From Protula sp. h YS-2021 (Eukaryota > Annelida > Polychaeta > Sabellida > Serpulidae): a DNA stretch of 64,000 nucleotides. The notes beneath the pieces are model-generated. The model did not search any database, was not told the origin of the DNA, and was given only the letters and a program-made list of their open reading frames with translations. Numbering within the stretch: position 1 is the first letter of the stretch; every line of letters starts with the position of its first letter. The stretch spans positions 52,655,810 to 52,719,809 of the forward strand of contig OX457024.1 in assembly GCA_949752745.1 (NCBI GenBank), in the 5' to 3' direction. Positions 33,280-43,555 of this stretch are shown here, in pieces. The position numbers were made by a program, and so were the translations under genes.

Positions 33280-34704
33280 CAGACATGACAATTTCAACAG
33301 CACATAACTGAAAAAACCACTGGACTGATTTTAACCACTTTTTAGCAAAGTATTCAGTAAGACTTTATCTTTTTATTAATGACGTCAGTGATGACGTCGT
33401 GTATCAAAATTTCAAAGGGGCATAATTTTAAAAATACTGAAGCGATTTTCGTCATTTTCAGCAAAGTATTCAATTAAATTTTATCTGTTTTATTGAAGAC
33501 GTTATCAATGACGTCATCAATGGTGAAAGATCAAGAACAGCAGCAGGAGAAAACTTCTCGTAACATTTGTCTTTGATAAATGTTTGAAAAAAACTTTAAG
33601 GAAAAAAAGACAATGATAATGTATCTATTTTGTGTTCAGATAGAGACTTGAATGAACACAGATGTCTGCTACGTGATGCAACCATCATTATCACCATAAA
33701 ATTATACTACGCTATGTGATGAACTGATGTATGTTTTTTCAACACAGTGTTGCCTATCTTTGAACGACAGAAACACTGTTGTGAACCAAAGGTTGCTTAT
33801 TTTAGAGAACATGGATTAAGGACCCGTCGTCTTTGTTATGATGCCTTTGGTGAGAATGCAAGTCTTGTGTGTAATGACTGAAAAGTCTCCTCGCAGACCT
33901 TGCTCCACCATTTGATACATGTCATTAGCCTCAATCAATTCCAACTGAATCTTGGTATGTTTCATCGATGACGTCATCAATAAAAAGATTAAAGTTTGCT
34001 GAATACTTTGCTGTAAAATGGTTGAAATCGCCTCAGTAGTTTTAAAATTATACTCGTTTGAAATTTTGATATCATCAATGACATCAGTAAAAGATAAAGT
34101 CTTACTAAATACTTTGCTGGAAAAATGGTTGAAATCGGTATAGTAGTTTTTAAGTTATGTACTGTTGAAGTTGTGATGTCTGCTTTATATACGACTGAAC
34201 CTAATCAGCAAATATTACATGTTGACTCGATAGGTGAGTCAGTACAAATTATCACCTTGGGAAACCGGAAGTGCCAATAATCAGAAACGGAAGACCAATA
34301 ATCAGAACTGAAAATTATGACGTAACAACGAGCGATAATACAGGCACTTGATGACGTTTCACTGAGTGATAATAGGAGTTTTTTTCCATCATTTATACCA
34401 GCGTATTTTGAACACACGTTCTCCCCCTACTGATTCCGTATTCAAGGACCAGTCATTATTTTATTCTCAGACGTGTGCTGATGAAGTTTTTACATAAAAA
34501 TAAACTAATATTTTGATGTCAAAAATTAACTTTTGAGACCAACAAATTTTTTAAGGATTTCAAAATATAAATTTAAAAAGTCTCATTCTGGAATAATGGT
34601 ATCTGAAATAAATTCTTCATATCAATAGAAGGGAAACAAATTATTGAGCTCAGATTGAGATTTTGCTATAAAATATTTTCTTTTTGCTATCAAGAATGGA
34701 ATTT

Positions 34705-34850
34705 TTAATCTCTAATATTCAATTTTAGAGATCATCAAATCATCTTTGATATCAATAAATATTTCTTGATATTTTTAAACTCTAAAATTCAATTTTACAG
34801 ATCATTAAATCATCTTTGATATCAATAAATATTTCTTGATATCTCTGACT
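34705..34850. repeat. Two ~70-bp AT-rich tandem units
   Basis: A unit with attcaatttta, agatcat(c/t)aaatcatctttg and atatcaataaatatttcttg repeats twice at a 70-base offset. The surroundings (34490-35000) hold diverged pieces with ttgatatcaa words. Confidence 0.8.
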
Positions 34851-35009
34851 ATTTATTGATAGCAAAAATTATTTGAGACCAAGAATACATTTAGAGATAT
34901 CAAAAATATAATTACACATAGCAAAAAGTAATTCATGATATCAAAAATGAATTTTTGAGATAAAAAATTAATTATTGATATCAATAATTCCCTAATAAAC
35001 ACGGAAATG

Positions 35010-36460
35010 GCATTCCATAGTTATTCAAGATCCGTCTACAAAATTCACTCTGCGCGAAGCTAAATTCTTTTAATGCGAAGTGCTGTATTACTTGTCCTAA
35101 GATTAATTGTCGCGGACTGCAGAAAAACGACTGCTTTAATTTGTTTTACCAGTCAAACAGAACAACTTAGCTACAACGTTTTCGATTTAATGATGTAGAT
35201 GCCAGTTTCGGCTGAATGTCGTTCAGCTAAATGTCGTAATTCCAATCTAAAGATGCAAAAACAATAAATAAGATACAGTGCCAAGCAACGTATTTAATTA
35301 TTCTACCATCAATCGAGTCGCTTGGCGACTGTTTTACGTAAGAAAACCTGATGAGGCTGTTCAACAACGACTGTTTGCTACAGGTCTGTGGTTCTACGAG
35401 ACTCTAAACACTTATAACCGTGTGCAAAAGTGATAAATAAATAGTAATACTTCATTCTGATTGCTACGATATTGTTTTATGCCTGAAGCCGTAGGGCGTA
35501 CGGACCGACCCCGAAGGAAGAGATAGGAACACTGAGGTCATGTGTCCCAGCTTCTGCCGACGACGACCGTAGATGGTGTGTCGATTAGCGGCAGAGCGAG
35601 GGTGACTGCAGGCTGCCTTGTGCACCTCCCTTCTACCTCTGTATGTAAGACAAAGGAAAGTGAGCGCTCCTGCACAAAGATACACAAGACCACACCATTC
35701 ACTCTGGTGTACTTTGGCTGAGATTTCTCACAACCACCGTTCAACGTGTTACCAATGCCTTTGAAACAAATTTGAATGGATCGAGATTGTGTTGTTTAGA
35801 CTTTGCTTGTGGCTCCAACCAAACTTTATCTGATGTCTACTCGAGGTCTTTTGTGCAATGACGAATTGATGTCAGAAAAAAATCCTGCGTTGTATAGACG
35901 TTGGACACATAACCAGAATCAACCTCCTTCTGTTTCCGCTAAATGGAAATGGTAGCCATAACAGATCACTTCAAAAAATAGACCAAAAGAGGACATAAAA
36001 TATGAGAATGCTGAGAGCGAGCAAGTTTTCCTCCCACCTACTTTTGAAAAATGCTCATGGAAATCCTGCGTGACCAAATGACCCAAGAGTTGGGGGCTGT
36101 GACGAAGGAGTGACCACCCTATGATTGCACTGTATAGATTATTAATATCCCGACCGCTATATATCGTCGCGTTCAAGACCTCTATACAACGTCGCTTTCC
36201 TGACGTCTGTACAACGTCGGGATGCTTGTGGCATTGAAACACCCCAGCATTGAAACACCACATCATTGTATGGGCCCATCCAATGGCTGGGCTAAATCAA
36301 TACAGAGGCTATTGAAACAGCACATACAGTTTCCCCCCATGAAACACGACTCAGTGAAGGAAAAACACAACACACAGGGACTTCGTCTGTAGCCTCAGTA
36401 AAGTTGGGTGCTATTTTTTTCTTGTTAAAAATTGTTAATTGACGAAACAATGACAATATT
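35010..36460. other. No gene recognised; short ORFs without family match
   Basis: Two overlapping - strand frames at 35685-35464 and 35744-35538, and one at 36266-35919 (115 codons), are open but resemble nothing I know. The block 36120-36330 contains repeated acaacgtcg and cattgaaacacc words. Partial mirror words (caatac, gggctgtttcaa) lie at 37420-37560, so this may be the edge of another repeat. Confidence 0.35.
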
Positions 36461-36465
36461 TTTCA

Positions 36466-37110
36466 GTAAGGGTTGTCATCTGCTCCGGACCTAACAAGTG
36501 GTACTGAGGTCCTGAAGTGGCACTGAGGACCCGACAAATTTTTCATACGAACTCTCCGCCCCCATCTTTAATTGTGCCTTAAAATCACTGCTTCTTCCGC
36601 CCCCCTCCCTGCCACCCCGTTAGGCGACGCCGTCAGAGGTGGCATGGGATCTTTTATCTTCTTGTATTCCCACCACCCACCCACCCCCCCCCCCCCCACC
36701 ACCTAATATATGTTTATCTCAACATCTTACAGTTTTTTCCATAAAATATACAGATTGTTCAAGAAAAAAAAAGATGCAAAATTTCTATATATATATATAG
36801 CCCCACCCCCCTCCCACCCCTCCTACGCAGCAAAGGCAAATTGTGTTTTTTTTTTTGCTGTCTCATCGGCTTTGTAATGAAAGCCTTGAAGAGGCTTGAT
36901 CAAAGCAGCAATATGATCAGCAGTTTTTGTTTTGAGCGTTTCTTTCAGCTTAAAACCGCCTAATCTAGCATTTTGAAGTAAAAATTAGTTTGGGTCCTCA
37001 GTGCCACCAGCGGGCCCTCAGTGTCATCGGGTCCTCAGTGCCACTTCGATCGGAACCTCATTACAACTAGTCGTATTGAGGTCCCGAGCAGACGGTGACC
37101 CCGCCTCAAA
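36466..37110. mobile_element. ~640-bp inverted-repeat element of the GTGGCACTGAGG family
   Basis: Left (36466-36540): tctgctccggacctaacaag, then gtggcactgaggacccgac. Right (37010-37110), inverted: ctgctcgggacctcaatacg and gtggcactgaggacccgat on the - strand. An internal segment at about 36925-37000 (cagcttaaaaccgcctaatc) is inverted relative to 56205-56290 next to the large foldback. Non-coding. Confidence 0.6.
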
Positions 37111-37114
37111 TGTT

Positions 37115-40100
37115 AGGTACAATTCTGCCGGCCCTGCATGTGCTATTTTCATGGATGGGGTATTTCTGTGCAACTGTCTGTAGATTTGGCCCATATTTTT
37201 GATCAGATGTGTTGTTTCTATGGATGGCGTATTGCTATGCATCTGTCTGTAGATTTGGCACATACTGATTCTATATGTGCTATTTCTGTGGCTTACAGCT
37301 ATAGGATGGGCCCATTCTACACCCATCAACCATTAAAACAGCCCATCTTGTTCACAACAAAAGGCAGTTTGTTCCCATTTGTAAGGGGAGAAGAAAATGT
37401 GTGCTATTTCTATAGCCAAATATGGGCTGAAACAATAGAAGCGCAAAACAACGAAGATGGGGTAAATCAATACCTCGCTGTTATTGGATGGGCCCATCCT
37501 ACGGATGGGCTGTTTCAATACAACAATGCTGTTTCGACTTCCATTTGCAGCCTTTACGTAACGCGGATTAGGCGTCAGATAATCGACCTTTATTCAGCGA
37601 CGGAAGGCAGACGTTGTTTCGACTTTCATAAACAACCAAAATTCGACATTGATCCGACGTCGGGTGCGACGTCTAACCACCATTGTCCCGTATGGGCGGA
37701 CCAGTCTGCAGTGTGCTGAGCCAGACTATGGTGTAGAGGAAGGGAAGTGCCTCGAATCTTGTTGGCGGAAAATGCCCCAAATCGGTTAGAACATCACTCG
37801 AAGGTAACAAATAGGTTACAGCGATGCTGAATGCTCCTTTGTGGCAATCACTGAGATGGCGAATCACTGCAGAGGTGGGATAGATTCCCTGAGCCAAGTG
37901 AGCCAAGCAGCAAAAACCCACTATATCCCGTTGTCTAGAGTGTGTACCACCTGCGTGGATCCAGTGGGAGAGGCTGCGACAAACCTTTACTTTGTGTTAT
38001 GACCTCACTTTCCACAAGCAGATCAAGCCACCTGGAGCACCTAGAGCATTTAAGATCTTAACTGCACTACTTTTGAGCGAAGTTAACTTATTTATAACGG
38101 TTATGAAACCAATTATTATCAGCGAATATTCAAGCATGCTTTAAATGGTTTTTAGCGCGCTGATTAATCAGTTATGACTTTGAAAGGGCAACAACAGCAT
38201 ATTTTGGGATATGGCATAACTTATACTAAATTTATTAGCATATATTGAGTGTAAGTTAAAGCGTCGAAACTGTTAGAAAATAGGTATGAGCTGTGATTAT
38301 TAATGAGGTGTAAATTAATTGTAAATTCCATGAGTAATTTGTTATATAAATTAATCACAAATTACATGTGCAGACTCTAACTGCAAATTAAGTGTAGAAT
38401 TTCTGAAATTATGCAAATATAAATTACGAAACTAATATGTAAACTTTAAATTAGTTTCTTTTTCGTTTGAGATACTTTTCAAAACCATCTGGTCGATCCA
38501 AAGTCATTTGTGTTATACGAGTCGTCATGAACTGAAAACCTAATAGAGCACTTTTTTCTCAGAAACGATATTTTTCGCTATTGTAACTGGTTCCAATTAG
38601 TTTTTTTGTAGCAAGCATGTTACACCCATATTTATTTAAATCGCCAGCCAAATTTCAGATATGGTTTTTTTATACGCATTTTTACCCGCCTTTATGACGG
38701 GTTTTAAATGGTGCAATTGGCATTAACCTGTTTCACAGAATTTCTGCGTTTCAGAGTGAAGCAAATTGGGAACCACAAGACATAGAGGACCGTATTAGTT
38801 TTTCTTCGTCAAATAAGTTTATGCGATAAAGTTTTTTAATCGGTTTTAAACAGGCACTTTTCACTTTTGCGACAAGACAGCGATCAACTCGTGATACGAT
38901 TATTTGTTGTGACTTGCACGACAGATCATGGCAGTTTTGGGGGTTGTGTTAATAACGTAGGGACAATTGAAAATTTCCTTTTCGCTTTTGTCAACAGAAT
39001 ACGAACTTAAAATTTAAATTCATCAACATCTCACTTTGTCAAATTTTTGTTTCGATTTCTTTTCTGGGAAGCATGATTAGGAGGGAGCGGAGGGGTAGAC
39101 GTGATGTCTCCAACAAATTAATGGCGAATTTTATCTTTTATGTAATTATGTCCTAACTAACGGCTTTGCCAAATGTTGGCAGTTCTGCACGGGGCAGTAT
39201 GTAGCGAATGAGTTACCATGCGTGACCCCTCCCCCCAAAAAAAAAAAAAACGGGGAAAAGGGGATATTTTTTTATCCAGACGCCCTTCGCACGGGGTGCC
39301 AATTTTTTAAAGGGGAACGGGTAATTTTTAACAAGTATTCTGCTTTTCCTAGAAAAACTGGGGTTCTTTCGGGACTGCACTCCACGTCTATAACGCTAGA
39401 TGCCCAGAAATTCTGCAATCTCTCTATGATTACAGCAACGTGCGTTTTATCTTCGGCAGTGCAAGTCTTAGCAAAGAATTCTTTGTTAAATTTGACACTT
39501 CACGTTTTAGAGTGAAATTTGCAAAGGCGTCCGCGCTTGGTTAAAAAGGGGGTATTTCTAGGATTTGCTCTCCGCGCTCAGGTGTTGTTTTAAAAAGTCT
39601 TGGGCACACACTGTGATCAAATTGTGCATGAATGACAATCCTTAGGAGGGTGAGGGTGTTGAGGAGGTTTTTTGTTTTTAAATAATTGTTTTCGCACAAG
39701 ACCATATCCCAAATGATGGAAACAGGATCTTCCTCCCGGCCCGTCCCCCCTGGTCGTTTCCCCTTGTACGCCCCCATACTTTGCTTCCCCCCTCCCCCCC
39801 CCCCCCCAACGCAAACACACACACGCAAAGTAGAATTTGCAAAATAAATGTTACATGTAAGAATTTGCAAAACAACAACATGAAATAGCAAACAAACAGT
39901 AATACAAGTAGTAAGCAGTTGGTAAGCAACACCTTTGCAAATAAAAAAAAACAGTGAAAATAATTATTAGTGAATTATGTAATAGATTATAGACAAAAGT
40001 TAATAAAAAGAAAACAAAATAAATAATAAATAAATATTATAATCAATAACTGAAGAAATTTCAATATTTTATTTTCTTAAATATAATACGCGTGTTGTAA

Positions 40101-40340
40101 CATTATAAGCTTGTTAATATCTTAAAATGTCAGACAAAAATGTTGTCTTGGTGGGAAACGGCAAGGGGTGTTGTGGAGAGTTGACAAGGCAAACGACCAG
40201 GGGTAAGCTACGGAGGAACGGGCCGGGGGCGGGGGATAGACCCCCAAGTGACACATGTATGTAAGTTCTAATGAAGTTGACAGAGTTCTTAGTAGCCTAT
40301 TTGCTGTTATACTGTGAAACGCAACGTTTTTTTCTTTTTT
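37115..40340. other. No gene recognised; intron with simple repeats
   Basis: The first 600 bases have repeated catggatg/gatgggccca and ctgtctgtagatttgg words. A 193-codon frame at 37138-37719 runs through them and looks repeat-derived. From 38000 to 40300 I see only AT-rich sequence, homopolymer runs (39235-39250, 39783-39808) and no exon until 40355. Confidence 0.35.
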
Positions 40341-40354
40341 TTTCAAACCACAAG

Positions 40355-40477
40355 ACATAGATGAGTGTTTGACGGACCCTTGCCGGGATGCCATTTGCCA
40401 AAACACGTTGGGATCATTCAGATGTGAATGTGCTGTTCCAGGTTACTCATTAGACTCGAGTGAACTTGCCTGTCTAG
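40355..40477 (+). CDS. fbn: Fibrillin-like gene, cbEGF exon (d)
   Basis: This 123-base phase 1-1 exon encodes a cbEGF module beginning DIDEC, with six cysteines and CQNTLGSFRC at the hydroxylation site. A long T-rich tract (about 40327-40343) precedes the acceptor, which ends acaag, and the donor is gtaag. It is the fourth consecutive single cbEGF exon before the cysteine-rich hybrid-like exon at 52.1 kb. The introns on both sides (9.2 and 11.6 kb) hold satellites and DIRS debris. Confidence 0.88.
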
Positions 40478-40559
40478 GTAAGCGAATAAGATGTTGTTAA
40501 TTCCCACTTGCAAACTTAGTTTACAACTGGGTGTAAGTTTGTACTTTTCTGAAAGTTAA

Positions 40560-40890
40560 ACCCTCTTTTTCCTTTTTTCTTCTCCTCTTTTCCGTTTGGA
40601 TGGTTTCCAGAAAACTCCTCCTACAGTATTTGATACAGGAAGATGAACACACGCGTAGAGGATGACGAGGTCTCGGTGAATCTGCAATTTTTTCACCTCA
40701 GCGGTCAAGGTCAAGGTCAACTTGAGGTCAAAGTTATTTTTCCACAAAATGGTTTCCAGAAAAACCCTCCTAGCGTTTGAGTCGGGGGAGCTTCATATTT
40801 GGGACACTTACATAATCAGGTCTCGGTGAAACCGCAAATATTTTTTACCTTTACCTCAAAGGTCAAGGTCAAGGGGGGGGTCGAAATATT
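40560..40890. repeat. Two ~180-bp repeats with ggtttccagaaaa and aaggtcaaggtcaa
   Basis: Units at about 40600 and 40750 share ggtttccagaaaa(c/a)c.ctcct, ggtctcggtgaa.c.gcaa and ggtcaaggtcaa. They lead into the longer array at 41000-42260. Confidence 0.75.
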
Positions 40891-40999
40891 TTTCAAAACG
40901 CATATTAGTCACGAAAAGCGGCCATAAAAATTACTAAATCCTAGTGTAAATATATAGAACATATTCAATAGGGGAAACCTTCTATTCTGAAGCATGAGG

Positions 41000-42013
41000 T
41001 TGAGTATCAAGGTCAAAGGTCACGTGATCTCGTGCACCGTTAACGAAAATGGGTAGAGATTTTGAGGTCTTTAAAAAAGTTACATAAGAGATACTTCGGT
41101 GGCCTGAACCTTCTCGGTCACGATCAAGATAAAAAACCGGATGTTGACTATTATCTCGAAAAGTGTTAGAGATTTTAAGGTGATTTTCGAACCTTTGACC
41201 CAAAACAAAGTTACATAAGAGATACTTCGGTGACCTTGACCTTCTCAGTCATGGTCAAGGTCAAAAACTGGAGAACGTTACATAAGACTTACCTCGGTGA
41301 GCTTGACCTTCTCAGCAAAGTCAAGGCCTAAAAGTATTATCAAGGCCTATGAGTATTATTTCGAAAACGGTTAGATATAGAGCTTTTTAAGCACATTTTG
41401 GACCCTTTAGGCCTAAACCACGTTGCATAGTAGGTTCTACGGTGAACGTGACCTTGTCGGTCACGAGCAACCTCAAAACATGGAAGCTGGCTATTATCTT
41501 GATCAAGGTTGTTGATTTTTGAGCTCATTTTCGACCCTTTGGGCTTAAACCACGTTACATAATCGGTCACGATCAACGTCAAAACATGGAAGTTGGATAT
41601 TAACTTGATCAAGGTTGGTGAATTTTGAGGTCATTTTCGACTCTTTGGGCCCAAACAACGTTGCATAAGATGTTCCTATGTGATCTTGACCTTCTTGGCC
41701 ACGGACAAGATGAAAACCCGCATGTTGGCTATTATCTTGACAAAAGTTGGCGACTTTTGAGCTCATGTTCTACCCCTTGGGTCTAAACAACGTCACACAA
41801 GAGGTATCTCGGTGACCTTGACCTTCTAGGCGAAGTCAAAGTCGAAAACCAGAAGTTGCCAATTACTGGAAATTGGATAGAGATAGAGCTATTTTGAGCT
41901 CATTTTCGACCTTTTGGGCCTAAGAACGTTACGTAAGAGGTTTGTCGACGAGCTTGATCTTCTCGGTCAAAGTGAAAGCCAAGAAGCGGAAATTAGCTAT
42001 TACCTCAAACAAC

Positions 42014-42083
<70 letters not shown>

Positions 42084-42260
42084 ATTTTTGAGCTCATATT
42101 CGACTGTTTGGACCGAAACAACGTTACATAAGAGGTACTTTGGTGACCTTCACCTTATCGGTCACGGTTAAAATCAAAAAGCGGAAGCTGACTATTACTT
42201 TGAAACTTTAAGCGGTAGAGGAATTTTGAGCACATTTTGAAGCCTGTTATAATGCAGGTT
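41000..42260. repeat. ~125-bp degenerate satellite (CCTTGACC family), about 9 units
   Basis: Units contain gttacataagaggtacttcg, gtgaccttgaccttctcggt, cacggtcaaggtcaaaa, ggctattatctcgaaa and gagctcattttcgaccctttg. They begin near 41089, 41212, 41420, 41553, 41659, 41790, 41927 and 42123. A (GA)n tract is inserted in one unit. Confidence 0.85.
42016..42081. repeat. (GA)n microsatellite
   Basis: A run of 66 bases of uninterrupted ag repeats inside a unit of the CCTTGACC satellite. Confidence 0.97.
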
Positions 42261-43165
42261 TACGGTATGATAAACTAACCGTATAAGCTATTGATCTCTG
42301 CCGTTAGGCTGAGCAGCAAATATCTCAGTAGTTCTGCTTACCTCCTACCGTTCGGGGATGCTCACTTCCACACTTGCTATAAAGTTGTTTTCACGTTATA
42401 AATGACACTTTTCTTTTTCTCGCCATAAAAGTTAAAAAGCACGCGATGAATGATCCGTGCTTTTTAACTTTTAAAACCGGACCATTTGACCACCAAGTCA
42501 TTTTTCCTGATTTTCATTCACTTTTTTTCCTTGGGGGGGGGGGGGGAGGGGGGTGGGAAGGGCGGAGTTTGCAGTCGGAGAGGTTGTCTTTTTTCTGCAA
42601 TTGATTAAATAAGGGGGCGGCGCCCATCAACTTTACAACGCCTCATTACCGACTTATTCGGACGCCGAGAGAGTGACATATAGGCGACATGAAAATATCA
42701 ATCGTATCACCTTTTGGACAGTGACAGTCATAGGGAAAGGCAGTCATTGCAAAGTTCCCTTTGGGACATCGGGTAACACAGGGTATGCATGAAGGCAGCC
42801 CTCCCTCCCCCCCCCCCAAAAAAAAAGAGAGAATGGTGATAAAACTCACTTAACCATCACTTTCCCCCATGATATGGGGCTGCTTTGTCATCTTAATCCG
42901 CAGCAGGTACGCTCACAATGGGGCTTCTTTTTCTGACTTTCTGACTAATTGTCAGTGCAACTGGCACAGACCTGTGGTAACAGCTGAGACGGGACATGCC
43001 TCGTTTCTGGCTCTGAGAAGAGCAGGTAAAGAAAGCAAGGAGACAGCTGGTGCGGTCCATGGTGATCGTATCCCGAAAATATAATATACAGCCTTTAGGA
43101 TACAAAATGTTCAAGAACAGCACATTTAGTTCATTGTAAGTGATAAAGGAAAATATTCTGTTGGA

Positions 43166-43307
43166 TTAGTCGAAAGCACTTGATCTGAAACGGCGGGAAG
43201 GAGTCCTTTCCGTCGTTCGCTTCTTCTTCCCTTTGAAGTGTCTGTTGTGACCCTTTGAAAATCCACCCTTCTGCTTGCCCTTGTTCTTGGGCTTGGGAGT
43301 TGGTGGC
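43166..43307 (-). CDS. Possible terminal exon of an unknown Lys/Arg-rich protein
   Basis: Read on the - strand, ttctttgttgcag (a good acceptor) is followed from 43307 by an open frame ending in TAA at 43166. The product is very basic (PTPKPKNKGKQKGGF, then NRHFKGKKKR and SRRFRSSAFD). Such tails end many nucleolar and RNA-binding proteins. The composition is unlike the surrounding satellites and more coding-like. No upstream exon, homology or poly(A) signal could be secured. It would be a gene antisense to the fibrillin gene within its intron, or a processed piece. Tentative. Confidence 0.25.
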
Positions 43308-43555
43308 CTGCAACAAAGAATTCAGCTTGAAATGGTCGCCTCTGCTGCTACGAACGGTCCTAAGCAGTAAGATAACACTTAACATAAGAGTTGGTGAGAG
43401 CTCAGCAACCTGTCCTAGGTATATCAGAAAGAAATACATTCGTAGAGCTCTTAACGACTATTAATTCGGACTGCAGGCGCATGTCCGACTGTGTCTTGTC
43501 ATAAGCTGCTAGGATGACCCCTTTTTAGCTCCAGCTTCTCCAGAAACAGTATCTA

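Larger units (their letters stand above)
33057..34431. mobile_element. Polinton/Maverick-type non-autonomous element, 1.37 kb
   Basis: The outer ends are inverted, agtaaggggaga at 33057-33068 and tctccccctact at 34420-34431, so the element again reads AGT...ACT. Flanks aactcc (33051-33056) and gattcc (34432-34437) agree at 4 of 6 positions. Inverted arms of about 450 bases (33057-33535, 33955-34431) share gataatttgt(gctg)actc, gtcgtatataaggcagacat and gcaaagtattcagtaagac. Both arms hold MARE-type gactcag words, gacgtcat words and a TATATAAGG/CTTTATATA box pointing inward. The middle has a frame fragment with FREHGLRTRRLCYDAFGE (about 33800-33855) after a possible acceptor (caacacag). No known Polinton gene is present. 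It shares end type and promoter logic, but not sequence, with the larger element. Confidence 0.6.

Noticed and set aside
37138..37719. 193-codon ORF
   Set aside because: It runs through recognisable nucleotide repeats, has no family motifs and no splice or promoter context.
42869..43123. ORFs on both strands next to the candidate basic exon
   Set aside because: Overlapping and unconserved in appearance; no splice logic joins them to 43166-43307.
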